9,523 nt of DNA from J054 sp964613615 (GTDB lineage: Bacteria > Pseudomonadota > Gammaproteobacteria > Steroidobacterales > GCA-2729495), in the NCBI GenBank assembly GCA_964613615.1, contig CAZTIB010000221.1, positions 1 through 9,523 on the forward strand. The letters are read 5' to 3'. Position numbers and translations under genes: made by a program. Under the pieces are notes generated by a model. The model saw only the letters and a list, made by a program, of their open reading frames with translations. It searched no databases and was not told the DNA's origin. Numbering within the stretch: position 1 is the first letter of the stretch; each line of letters starts with the position of its first letter. Positions 1 to 6,425 of the stretch are shown in pieces.

Positions 1-46
1 TCCTCCCTATCTCCTGAGGATAGTGTAACCGCCCCGTCGAAGGCCG

Positions 47-1147
47 TCAGGGGACGTGCCGGGCCGCCAGGTACTGGTGTGACTGCATCTCTTTCAGGCG
101 GCTGCGCGTGCGCTCGAATTCCCGCGGCAGACGCCGGCCCCGGTACAGGTCGTCGATGCACTCGGCGGCGGAGATGATGAGCTTCACCCGCCGGTCGTAA
201 AATTCGTCCACCAGCGCGATGAAACGCCGGGCTTCGTTTTCGCGCACCTCGTCCAGCAGCGGCACGGCGGCCAGTATGACGGTCTGGAAGGTGCGGGCGA
301 TTTCGATGTAGTCGTCCTGGCTGCGTGGCCCGCCGCACAGCTCTTCAAAGTCGAACCAGGCGATGCCGTCGGCACGCCGCACGGTGCGGATGTTGCGGCC
401 GAGCACTTCGATGTCCTGCCCCACGGTACCGGCATCCGGGGACATGCTGGCGAAGTAGCCGGCGAGATTCTGTTCCGCAAGCCTATCGAGGGGCGAGTGG
501 TAGATCTCTGCCTTTTCCAGCAACCGCAAGCGGTAATCGGCGCCGCCGTCCACCTCGACGACTTCTGTATGGGCCGTGAGCAGATCGATGGCTGGCAGAA
601 ATTTCTGCCGCTGCAACCCGCCCTGGTAGAGATTATCGGGTGGAATATTGGACGTAGTCACCAGCGCTACGTCGCGTTCGAACAGCGCGTCGAGCAGCCG
701 TGCCAGGATCATCGCGTCGGCGATATCGCTGACAAAGAACTCGTCGAAGCATATCAGCCGGGCCTGGCCCGCCAGTTCTGCGGCCACGACGTCCAGTGGA
801 TCGCGCAGGTGACCGAGCTCGGCAAGTCGCCGGTGCACCCGATACATGATGCGGTGGAAGTGGTAGCGAAGCTTGTCTTCGAAGGGCAGCGCATCGAAGA
901 ACAGGTCCATGATGAAGGTCTTGCCGCGGCCGACACCGCCCCAGAGATAGGCGCCTCGGGCCGGCTCCTGCCGGCTCGTTGTGCCCAGCACGCGTCTGTG
1001 CAGGCGCGCCAGGCGACCGGCCGAAGGCCGCCGCGCGACGAGCTCGTCCCCCACGCGTTGCAGTGTTGCCACCGCTTCGAGCTGTGCCGGGTCGGGCGTG
1101 TAACCCTGCGCGTCGAGCGCCTGTCGGTAGCGTTGTTCCAGGTTCAT
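47..1147 (-). CDS. zapE: ZapE, AFG1-family cell division ATPase
   Basis: This is a P-loop ATPase of the AFG1/ZapE family. In E. coli ZapE associates with the FtsZ ring at late constriction and destabilises FtsZ polymers in an ATP-dependent way; here it should be cytoplasmic. The 366-residue product shows Walker A GGVGRGKT at about residues 70-77, Walker B LICFDEF at about 131-137, a sensor-like TTSNIPPDNLY at about 164-174, and FLPAID at about 183-188, all typical of the family. The frame stays open to an ATG at 1267, but the extra 40 residues are low-complexity and unlike the family. The ATG at 1147 gives MNLEQRYRQAL, which lines up with the usual N-terminus, and a length close to the 375 residues of E. 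coli ZapE. No clear Shine-Dalgarno precedes 1147, so the start is less certain than the identity. Confidence 0.93.
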   Translation of the reverse strand: MNLEQRYRQALDAQGYTPDPAQLEAVATLQRVGDELVARRPSAGRLARLHRRVLGTTSRQEPARGAYLWGGVGRGKTFIMDLFFDALPFEDKLRYHFHRIMYRVHRRLAELGHLRDPLDVVAAELAGQARLICFDEFFVSDIADAMILARLLDALFERDVALVTTSNIPPDNLYQGGLQRQKFLPAIDLLTAHTEVVEVDGGADYRLRLLEKAEIYHSPLDRLAEQNLAGYFASMSPDAGTVGQDIEVLGRNIRTVRRADGIAWFDFEELCGGPRSQDDYIEIARTFQTVILAAVPLLDEVRENEARRFIALVDEFYDRRVKLIISAAECIDDLYRGRRLPREFERTRSRLKEMQSHQYLAARHVP

Positions 1148-1272
1148 CAACGACGCTGCATGCCGGCGATGGGCGACAAGAGTAGCGGTTTGAAGGGTGT
1201 GCGCAAGCGCTGGTGGGGGCCATCCCTGCGTTGTCGCAGTTGCCGTATTCAATCCGGCGGCCACCATCTCCC

Positions 1273-1355
1273 GTAGGAGCGGCTTTAGCCGCGACAGCCC
1301 GACTGGCCTGCAGCTTGCGAGCCGCCGGCTGAATCGCTGGCCCAGCCGCTCTTAC
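1273..1355. repeat. REP/REPIN-like inverted pair with GTAG head
   Basis: The left arm starts with GTAGGAGCGGCT (1273-1284) and folds through GCGGCT (1279-1284) with AGCCGC (1287-1292). This is the GTAG-headed REP palindrome well known from Pseudomonas, Stenotrophomonas and Xanthomonas genomes. The right arm ends with AGCCGCTCTTAC (1344-1355), whose reverse complement matches the left head at 11 of 12 positions, and it can form its own hairpin (1326-1331 with 1343-1348). Two inverted REP arms within about 83 bp resemble a REPIN, a non-autonomous element mobilised by a REP-associated tyrosine transposase encoded elsewhere. The right arm is diverged, so the element may be decayed. The left hairpin is clear; calling the pair a REPIN is inference. 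Confidence 0.6.
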
Positions 1356-1403
1356 CGGCAACGGGATGGCTTTGGCGGACAAGCGGTGCGATCCGCTAGG
1401 CTC

Positions 1404-1409
1404 TAGAAT
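1404..1409 (+). promoter_or_regulatory. Candidate -10 element for the ETF-QO gene
   Basis: TAGAAT matches the sigma-70 -10 consensus at five of six positions and lies about 42 bp before the ETF-QO start, which would give a leader of about 35 nt. No good -35 hexamer is found at 16-18 bp upstream. A TTGACA at 1429-1434 is too close to the start codon to serve this gene. The call is weak. Confidence 0.25.
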
Positions 1410-1450
1410 TCAAGGATGCTCAAGCCTTTTGACACTAGTAGAGAGTCGCC

Positions 1451-3103
1451 ATGACAGAGCGCGAATCCATGGACTTTGACGTGGTCATCGTCGGCGCAGG
1501 CCCGTGCGGCCTGGGTGCGGCCTGCCGGCTGCTGCAGTTGGCGGCGGAAACTGGCCGCGAGCTGAATGTCTGCGTCGTGGAGAAGGGTTCAGAGATTGGC
1601 GCGCATATTGTATCCGGGGCGGTCTTCGAGCCGCGGCCCCTCGACGAGCTGTTTCCGGACTGGCGAGAGCGCGGTGCGCCGGTGACGGTGCCCGTGACGG
1701 GCGATGATTTCTATTTTCTGACCAGTGCCGACGGGGCCTTGCGGGTTCCCGACATTCTCGTGCCCGGGCCGGCGCGCAATCACGGCAACTACATCATCAG
1801 CCTGGGTGAGTTGTGTCGCTGGCTGGGCGATCAGGCCGAGGCCCTTGGCGCTAATCTGTTCCCGGGCTTTGCCGCTGCCGAGGTGTTGTACGACGGCGAC
1901 CGGGTAGTTGGGGTTGCCACCGGTGACATGGGTCGCAATCGTGACGGTGAGCCGAAAGACGGCTTCGAGCCGGGCTACGAACTGCGGGCGCAGTACACGA
2001 TTTTTTCCGAGGGCTGTCACGGCAACCTGGGCAAGCAGCTGATGCAGCGCTTTGATTTGCGCGACGGGGCCGATCCCCAGCACTACGGTCTCGGTATTAA
2101 GGAGATCTGGGAGATCGACCCGGCTAAACACGACGAAGGCCGTGTCATGCATACGCTCGGCTGGCCCCTGGACAACGGTACGGAAGGTGGTGGTTTCGTC
2201 TACCACGCGAACAACAACCAGCTGTCCCTGGGGCTGATCGTCGCGCTGAACTATCGCAATCCGTGGCTCAGTCCATTCGAAGAGTTTCAACGCTGGAAGC
2301 AGCACCCGCGCATTCGCCGCCTGCTTGAAGGCGGCAAGCGCGTCTCCTACGGGGCGCGGTGCGTGAACAAGGGCGGGCTGCAGTCGCTGCCGAAGCTGGT
2401 GTTTCCTGGCGGCCTGTTGGCCGGCTGCGAGGCCGGGTTTCTGAACGGCGTTAAGATCAAGGGGTCACACACCGCGCTGAAGACCGGAATGATCGCGGCA
2501 GAGTCCGTTTTTGCCGCGTTGGCCGACGGCGACACCGCGCCCGCGGTGTTGGAAGACTATCCCGAGGCCGTGCGCGCATCCTGGGTTTACAAAGAACTGC
2601 ATCGCGCGCGCAACTTCGGGCCGGCTCAGAAAAAGCTGGGCACGCTCCTCGGCTCTGCCTTCACCTGGCTTGACCAGGCCCTGTTCGCGGGCCGCCTGCC
2701 GTTTACGCTGCGTTCAAGACAGCCAGATCACGCGACGCTGGTGCCTGCAGACAGCGCAAAGCCCATCGACTACCCGAAGCCCGATGGCGTGGTCAGCTTC
2801 GACCGGCTGTCGTCGGTCTTCCTGTCCAGCACCAACCACGAAGAAGACCAGCCCTGCCATTTGCAGTTGGCAGACCCGGAATTGCCGGTGCGCGATAACC
2901 TGCCGCGCTATGCAGAGCCCGCCCAGCGTTACTGCCCGGCGGGCGTTTATGAAGTCATAGATGACGCTGGCGGCGCCAAGCAATTCCAGATCAACGCGCA
3001 GAATTGCGTGCATTGCAAGACTTGCGACATCAAGGATCCGGCGCAGAACATCAACTGGACCGTGCCGGAAGGCAGCGGCGGGCCGAACTACTCGGGTATG
3101 TAG
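1451..3103 (+). CDS. Electron transfer flavoprotein-ubiquinone oxidoreductase
   Basis: ETF-QO oxidises electron transfer flavoprotein, which is loaded by acyl-CoA dehydrogenases, and reduces ubiquinone at the inner membrane face. The 550-residue product has an N-terminal FAD-binding dinucleotide fold (DVVIVGAGPCGLGAA, residues 10-24), the family segment RVMHTLGWPL (231-240), the GFLN...KIKGSHTALKTGM block (329-347), and a C-terminal [4Fe-4S] domain with cysteines 495, 519, 522 and 525. That cysteine spacing closely follows the mitochondrial enzyme. Length is normal for bacterial members. The ATG at 1451 has GAGAG at 1441-1445, five bases upstream; an in-frame ATG at 1469 (MDFDVVIVG) is a possible alternative. 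The gene is convergent with a thiolase gene, consistent with a role in fatty-acid oxidation. No etfBA genes lie in the window. Confidence 0.95.
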   Translation: MTERESMDFDVVIVGAGPCGLGAACRLLQLAAETGRELNVCVVEKGSEIGAHIVSGAVFEPRPLDELFPDWRERGAPVTVPVTGDDFYFLTSADGALRVPDILVPGPARNHGNYIISLGELCRWLGDQAEALGANLFPGFAAAEVLYDGDRVVGVATGDMGRNRDGEPKDGFEPGYELRAQYTIFSEGCHGNLGKQLMQRFDLRDGADPQHYGLGIKEIWEIDPAKHDEGRVMHTLGWPLDNGTEGGGFVYHANNNQLSLGLIVALNYRNPWLSPFEEFQRWKQHPRIRRLLEGGKRVSYGARCVNKGGLQSLPKLVFPGGLLAGCEAGFLNGVKIKGSHTALKTGMIAAESVFAALADGDTAPAVLEDYPEAVRASWVYKELHRARNFGPAQKKLGTLLGSAFTWLDQALFAGRLPFTLRSRQPDHATLVPADSAKPIDYPKPDGVVSFDRLSSVFLSSTNHEEDQPCHLQLADPELPVRDNLPRYAEPAQRYCPAGVYEVIDDAGGAKQFQINAQNCVHCKTCDIKDPAQNINWTVPEGSGGPNYSGM

Positions 3104-3113
3104 GGCGTCGCCC
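3103..3113. repeat. Short dyad at the convergent ETF-QO/thiolase junction
   Basis: GGGCGTCGCCC is a perfect inverted repeat around a central T. It starts on the last base of the ETF-QO stop codon and fills most of the 14-bp gap to the thiolase stop. It has no flanking T-run on either strand, so it is at best a poor intrinsic terminator. It may help separate the convergent transcripts, or it may be chance in G+C-rich DNA. Confidence 0.3.
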
Positions 3114-3117
3114 CCGC

Positions 3118-4299
3118 TCAGTCGATCTCGATTCCCACTGCCAGCGCTTCACCGCCGCCGATGCACAGTGCCGCCACGCCGCGTTGGCCGCCGCGGTGGC
3201 GCAGCGCATGCACCAGGGTGGTCACAATGCGCGCACCGGTGGCGCCAATTGGATGGCCGAGAGCACAGGAACCCCCGTTCACATTCACACGCCGGCGGTC
3301 GAGATCAAGCTCTTGCATCGCCGCCATGGTGACGCAGGCGAAGGCTTCGTTGATCTCGTAGAGGTCCACGTCGGCAGGCGTCCAGCCCAGCTGCTCGTGC
3401 AGTTTGCGTATCGCGCTGACCGGTGCCGTGGTGAACCATTCAGGTTCGTGGGAATGGCTGCTGTGCCCGGCAATCCGGGCCAGGATCGGCAGCTTGCGCC
3501 GGCGCGCTTCCGCTGCGGTCATCAGCAGCAGTGATGCAGCGCCGTCGGCAATGCCGGAAGAACTCGCGGCCGTCACGGTGCCGTCTTCGGCGAAGGCCGG
3601 CCGCAGCTTGGGAATGCGTTTGAGATTCAGCGTCGACGGTACCTCGTCCTGTTCGACCACGACTTCATTCTTGCGGTGTTTCACCGTCACCGGCGTTATC
3701 TCGCCGGCAAACGCACCGGAATCGATGGCGGCATTAGCGCGTTCTACGGAGCTGATCGCGAACTCATCCTGCTGTTCGCGGGTGAACCCATAGCGGCGGG
3801 CCGTCGCCTCGCCGAAGTGGCCCATCATCTCGCCGTCGTAGGGGTTCTGCAGGCCGTCGAAAAACATCTGGTCGATGATTTCGCCGTTGCCCATCCGGTA
3901 GCCGCCGCGGGCCTTCGGCAACAGGTAGGGTGCGCCGGTCATCGACTCCATGCCGCCAGCGAGAATTGCGCCGGGTGCGCCCACCCGCAGCTGGTCGACG
4001 CCGAAGGTGATGGCACGCATGCCGGAACCGCAGACCTTGTTGATTGTGGTGCAGTCAACGCTATCGGGCAGGCCGGCTGCGAGCGCTGCTTGCCGGGCCG
4101 GGGCCTGGCCGAGGCCGGCCTGCAGCACGCAGCCGATCAACGCGTGACTGATATCGCCGCCATCCAGCCCGGAGTCGGCCAGACACGCCCGGCTGGCAGC
4201 GGCCGACAGTGCCGGCGAGCTGACCGTCCCCAGCGCCCCCTGAAATGCACCGATCGGGGTTCGGCGGGCAGCAACGATGACAACCTGTTCCTGGCTCAC
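3118..4299 (-). CDS. Acetyl-CoA C-acetyltransferase (thiolase)
   Basis: Thiolases of this type condense two acetyl-CoA to acetoacetyl-CoA or run the thiolytic cleavage in reverse. The 393-residue product has the full catalytic set: nucleophile Cys90 in NKVCGSGM, NEAF at 317-320, His349 in GHPIG, and Cys379 in CIGGG, each one position after its counterpart in the Zoogloea biosynthetic thiolase. Ser248 matches the Zoogloea Ser247. Two usually conserved spots vary: ASSSGIADGAA replaces the common NASG(L/I)NDGAA, and GGGEALA follows the last cysteine. These may affect substrate choice, so a longer-chain or specialised acyl-CoA substrate cannot be excluded. The start is GTG at 4299 with AAGGA (4306-4310) at good spacing. 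It lies 93 bp downstream of the plsC-type gene on the same strand and probably shares its transcript. Confidence 0.93.
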   Translation of the reverse strand: MSQEQVVIVAARRTPIGAFQGALGTVSSPALSAAASRACLADSGLDGGDISHALIGCVLQAGLGQAPARQAALAAGLPDSVDCTTINKVCGSGMRAITFGVDQLRVGAPGAILAGGMESMTGAPYLLPKARGGYRMGNGEIIDQMFFDGLQNPYDGEMMGHFGEATARRYGFTREQQDEFAISSVERANAAIDSGAFAGEITPVTVKHRKNEVVVEQDEVPSTLNLKRIPKLRPAFAEDGTVTAASSSGIADGAASLLLMTAAEARRRKLPILARIAGHSSHSHEPEWFTTAPVSAIRKLHEQLGWTPADVDLYEINEAFACVTMAAMQELDLDRRRVNVNGGSCALGHPIGATGARIVTTLVHALRHRGGQRGVAALCIGGGEALAVGIEID

Positions 4300-4303
4300 G
4301 ACT

Positions 4304-4311
4304 ATTCCTTT
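4304..4311 (-). promoter_or_regulatory. Shine-Dalgarno that fixes the thiolase GTG start
   Basis: On the minus strand AAAGGAAT lies four bases before the GTG at 4299, with AGGA ending about six bases from the start codon. It is one of the better ribosome binding sites in the window and supports the GTG start. Confidence 0.7.
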
Positions 4312-4313
4312 GG

Positions 4314-4343
4314 TCTGGTCCAGAGCATGCCCGCATTGCGGGC
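4314..4343 (-). repeat. Two adjacent dyads in the plsC-thiolase spacer
   Basis: In transcript order (minus strand) there is a 6-bp hairpin (4338-4343 with 4329-4334, loop of three) and then an 11-base palindrome, TCTGGACCAGA (4314-4324), which ends two bases before the thiolase ribosome binding site. Neither is followed by a T-run, so a terminator is unlikely. They could be an RNA processing or translation control structure, or the palindrome could be an operator. Both dyads are perfect; the function is inference. Confidence 0.4.
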
Positions 4344-4392
4344 GAAACGCGCGATTATGCCCACGCCGCCTGATACGGCAAGCGACTGAGTG

Positions 4393-5118
4393 CTAATTGT
4401 CGAGATCCGGTTCCCCTAGAGTCGGCAACATTATCGCCCGGCATTGGGCCATGAGTTCCGCCGACGTGGCGCCATGTTTTGTCTCAACGGGCCGCTGGAT
4501 ATGCACTTCGAGCCGCCCCGGGCGGGGCAGGCGCGCGTGGGCGGGCAGCATGGCGCGGCTGCCTCGAATCACAACGGGTACCAGCGGCACCTGGCCGCGC
4601 CGGGCGGCATTGAAGGCGCCCGGGCGAAAGCGACCCAGGCCCGGCTCGGCTTGAAAGGTCCCCTCCGGAAAAAAGACCAGGGAGCGGCCGACACCGGCCT
4701 GCTGCAAAATACGGCGGGCATCGCGCAAGCCCTGGGAATTCTGTTCACGTTCCACGAACTCGGAGCCGACCCGTCGCAGCATGAAATGAGCCAGGGGCAC
4801 CCGGGTCAGCCCCCGCTTGATGACAAACCCGAACCGTGGCGGGAGCGCTGCCGTCATGATCACGCCGTCCAGGTAGCTGGCGTGGTTGGACACCACAATG
4901 CAGGGCCCGTCGGGCAGATGCTCCAGCCCGCTGACCTGCAGCGGAATGCCGGCCAGCCGGAGGGTTAGCCCGGCCCCGCCGCGCGCCAGCCGCCGGCGCC
5001 GGTCCAGACCCGGCACCAGGGCGAGACCGAGGATCACCCCCAGGCTGATCAGCACGAACAGCACCCAGGTGGCCACTCCCCAGGCCATATGCCCGATGCG
5101 GGTCGTGACCCCCGTCAC
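4393..5118 (-). CDS. plsC: 1-acyl-sn-glycerol-3-phosphate acyltransferase (PlsC family)
   Basis: PlsC-family enzymes acylate the sn-2 position of lysophosphatidate to make phosphatidate at the inner membrane. The 241-residue product has one N-terminal membrane segment (about residues 12-35), the catalytic HX4D motif in NHASYLD (His79, Asp84), FPEGTF (150-155) with GRFRPGA after it, and PLVPVVI (178-184) as motif IV. Length is normal. The longest start is GTG at 5118; an ATG at 5088 (MAWGVATW) just before the membrane segment is an alternative. Neither has a strong ribosome binding site, so the start is uncertain. The family includes lysophospholipid and lipoamino-acid acyltransferases, so the acceptor is not proven. 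The gene is divergent from xerD and first in a likely two-gene unit with the thiolase. Confidence 0.88.
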   Translation of the reverse strand: MTGVTTRIGHMAWGVATWVLFVLISLGVILGLALVPGLDRRRRLARGGAGLTLRLAGIPLQVSGLEHLPDGPCIVVSNHASYLDGVIMTAALPPRFGFVIKRGLTRVPLAHFMLRRVGSEFVEREQNSQGLRDARRILQQAGVGRSLVFFPEGTFQAEPGLGRFRPGAFNAARRGQVPLVPVVIRGSRAMLPAHARLPRPGRLEVHIQRPVETKHGATSAELMAQCRAIMLPTLGEPDLDN

Positions 5119-5141
5119 GGCGATGGCTCTAGCAACATTCG

Positions 5142-5171
5142 TTTATGTAATCCCTTGATATTTTTTGTGAA
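5142..5171 (-). promoter_or_regulatory. Candidate sigma-70 promoter for plsC-thiolase
   Basis: On the minus strand TTCACA (5166-5171; five of six to the -35 consensus) is followed after 18 bp by CATAAA (5142-5147; four of six to the -10). It sits in a conspicuous A+T-rich patch (about 5131-5180) within otherwise G+C-rich DNA, and would start the transcript about 17 nt before the GTG at 5118. The same patch could hold the divergent xerD promoter, but I found no convincing pair on the plus strand. Confidence 0.4.
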
Positions 5172-5215
5172 ACCAATCACGGCGGCCCCTGCGATCCCCG
5201 CCGCATACTGCGTCC

Positions 5216-5371
5216 GTGCTCGAACCGCAGCAGGGAAGCGGTGTCGATGCTGCAGAGCGGTATCGATTGAAGCGCAAGGACGTGCGACGCGGCCACAGCA
5301 TTATCGGCGCCCGCATGAGCATGGATCAATCCCGCGAGAGCGAGATTGCTGGGAGTTGCGAACTAACGTAA
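5216..5371 (+). CDS. Possible small ORF overlapping the xerD start (TAATG)
   Basis: A plus-strand frame open from 5171 ends with TAA at 5369-5371, which shares its last A with the xerD ATG (TAATG). From a GTG at 5216 it would encode 51 residues; from ATGs at 5315 or 5321, 18 or 16 residues. My hand count over the 51 codons gives about 67%, 49% and 67% G+C at codon positions 1, 2 and 3, with the dip at position 2 expected of coding DNA. The peptide is hydrophilic and basic in its middle (ERYRLKRKDVRRGHS) and I recognise no family. None of the candidate starts has a good ribosome binding site. It may be a leader peptide that couples translation into xerD, which itself lacks a well-placed Shine-Dalgarno, or it may be chance. 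Confidence 0.25.
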   Translation: MLEPQQGSGVDAAERYRLKRKDVRRGHSIIGARMSMDQSRESEIAGSCELT

Positions 5372-6309
5372 TGTCGACTGCACCTGCAAACCGGCCGGAC
5401 GCCTCCAGCGTTAAGGCGGCCAACCCCGAGGCCATCATCGACAAGTTCCTTGATGCGATCTGGATGGAACGCGGGCTGTCCACGAATACGCTGGGCGCCT
5501 ACCGAGCCGACCTCGTTGCCTTGCAGCGCTGGCTGGCGAAGCGGGACGTGAGTCTCATTTTCGCGACGCGGGCCGATTTGCTGGCCTTCATCGCGTGGCG
5601 GACCGAATCGGGTGCCAAGCCCCGGTCGACGGCCCGACAGCTTTCCAGTTTCCGCCGTTTCTACCGGTTCCTGCTGCGCGAAGGCGTGATCGGCGAGGAT
5701 CCGACGCTGAAAATCGATATGCCGAAGGTCGGCCGCTCGTTGCCGAAGTCGCTGAGCGAGGGCGAAGTCGAGTCGCTGCTGGCCGCGCCGGAGACGCGCG
5801 ACCCCCTCGGTCACCGCGATCGCGCGATGCTGGAGCTGTTGTATGCCACCGGCCTGCGCGTATCTGAACTGATTAATCTGCGGCAGAGCGATGTCAACCT
5901 GAACCAGGGCGTGCTGCGCATTCAGGGCAAGGGCGATCGCGAGCGCCTGATTCCCATCGGGGAGGAAGCCCAGCGCTGGTTGCGCGAATTCATGGGTGGC
6001 CCGCGCGTGGAAATTCTCCTCGAGCGCCAAACCGACTATATGTTCCCCACCCGGCGCGGTGATCGCATGACTCGCCAGGCGTTCTGGCACATTATTAAAC
6101 GCTACGCCAAGAAGGCCGAGATCAGTGGCAAGATGTCGCCGCACACGCTGCGGCACGCGTTTGCAACGCACTTGCTGAATCATGGTGCAGACCTGCGTGT
6201 TGTGCAGATGCTGCTGGGTCACAGCGACCTGTCCACGACACAGATCTACACGCACGTGGCCCGGGAGCGCATGAAAGACCTCCACGCCCGGCACCATCCA
6301 CGCGGCTGA
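5371..6309 (+). CDS. xerD: Site-specific tyrosine recombinase XerD
   Basis: XerD works with XerC at the chromosomal dif site to resolve chromosome dimers before division, activated by FtsK. The 312-residue product has an N-terminal SAM-like core-binding domain (about residues 20-105) and a catalytic domain with the complete set Arg163, Lys187, His258, Arg261, His284 and nucleophile Tyr293. All are shifted by 14-15 residues from E. coli XerD, which fits the longer N-terminus. XerD rather than XerC is preferred because dsbC follows, as in E. coli. The frame stays open far upstream, but that part overlaps plsC and looks non-coding. The ATG at 5371 lacks a good Shine-Dalgarno (GGGAG lies 15 bases away) and overlaps the stop of a possible leader ORF. 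Confidence 0.93.
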   Translation: MSTAPANRPDASSVKAANPEAIIDKFLDAIWMERGLSTNTLGAYRADLVALQRWLAKRDVSLIFATRADLLAFIAWRTESGAKPRSTARQLSSFRRFYRFLLREGVIGEDPTLKIDMPKVGRSLPKSLSEGEVESLLAAPETRDPLGHRDRAMLELLYATGLRVSELINLRQSDVNLNQGVLRIQGKGDRERLIPIGEEAQRWLREFMGGPRVEILLERQTDYMFPTRRGDRMTRQAFWHIIKRYAKKAEISGKMSPHTLRHAFATHLLNHGADLRVVQMLLGHSDLSTTQIYTHVARERMKDLHARHHPRG

Positions 6310-6355
6310 GGCGGCAGGCCGGGCATCGACCCTTCGTGCTAGTATTTTGACTCTT

Positions 6356-6387
6356 CCGACGGGCCGCGGAACCGCAGGCCCCGTCGG
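6356..6387. repeat. Strong hairpin in the xerD-dsbC spacer
   Basis: CCGACGGG (6356-6363) pairs with CCCGTCGG (6380-6387). The pairing continues inward through CC/GG and GCG/CGC to a GAAC tetraloop (6369-6372), with single bulges at A6376 and C6379: 13 bp in all. No T-run follows on either strand. It could partly terminate xerD transcription, stabilise the xerD mRNA end, or mark a processing site. It overlaps the candidate dsbC promoter. Confidence 0.5.
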
Positions 6388-6396
6388 TGGTCTATA
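6368..6396 (+). promoter_or_regulatory. Candidate sigma-E-type promoter for dsbC
   Basis: GGAACCG (6368-6374) resembles the sigma-E -35 consensus GGAACTT, and 16 bp later TCTATA (6391-6396) resembles the TCTGA/TCAAA-like -10. A start near 6402 would give a leader of about 24 nt. dsbC belongs to the envelope-stress regulon in E. coli, which makes this plausible. The overlapping TATAAA (6393-6398) could instead be a sigma-70 -10, but it has no good -35. Confidence 0.35.
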
Positions 6397-6425
6397 AATA
6401 GACGCACGGACAGACAGGACGCCCA

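Larger units (their letters stand above)
1148..1450. other. Divergent intergenic region between zapE and the ETF-QO gene
   Basis: This 303-bp gap separates two divergently transcribed genes and must hold both their promoters. I see no convincing protein gene in it. The plus-strand frame across 1197-1406 is a chance reading through the REP palindrome; its GFSRD stretch is the usual translation of such repeats. The middle (1273-1355) is the REPIN-like inverted pair described separately. The right part (about 1385-1450) is less G+C-rich and holds the candidate -10 hexamer for the ETF-QO gene. I could not identify a clear zapE promoter. Confidence 0.6.

Noticed and set aside
1148..1267. 40-residue N-terminal extension of ZapE from an ATG at 1267
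   Set aside because: The residues are low-complexity and unlike the family. GGGAG touches that ATG with no spacing, and the start at 1147 matches the usual N-terminus and length.
497..1276. Long plus-strand frame of 259 codons opposite zapE
   Set aside because: It is a shadow of the G+C-rich zapE gene; zapE carries clear ATPase motifs and the opposite frame shows none.
1197..1406. 69-codon plus-strand frame between zapE and the ETF-QO gene
   Set aside because: It reads through the REP palindrome, giving the GFSRD string typical of spurious REP translations, and has no ribosome binding site.
1429..1434. TTGACA as a -35 for the ETF-QO gene
   Set aside because: A matching -10 would fall inside the coding sequence just after the start codon.
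5089..5370. 94-residue upstream extension in the xerD frame
   Set aside because: It overlaps the plsC coding sequence, has a cysteine- and arginine-rich composition unlike a real domain, and would place the XerD catalytic residues far from their usual positions.
5371..6309. Integrase of a mobile element
   Set aside because: Size, full XerD-like catalytic spacing and the dsbC neighbour point to the housekeeping recombinase. No attachment-site repeats or phage genes are seen.
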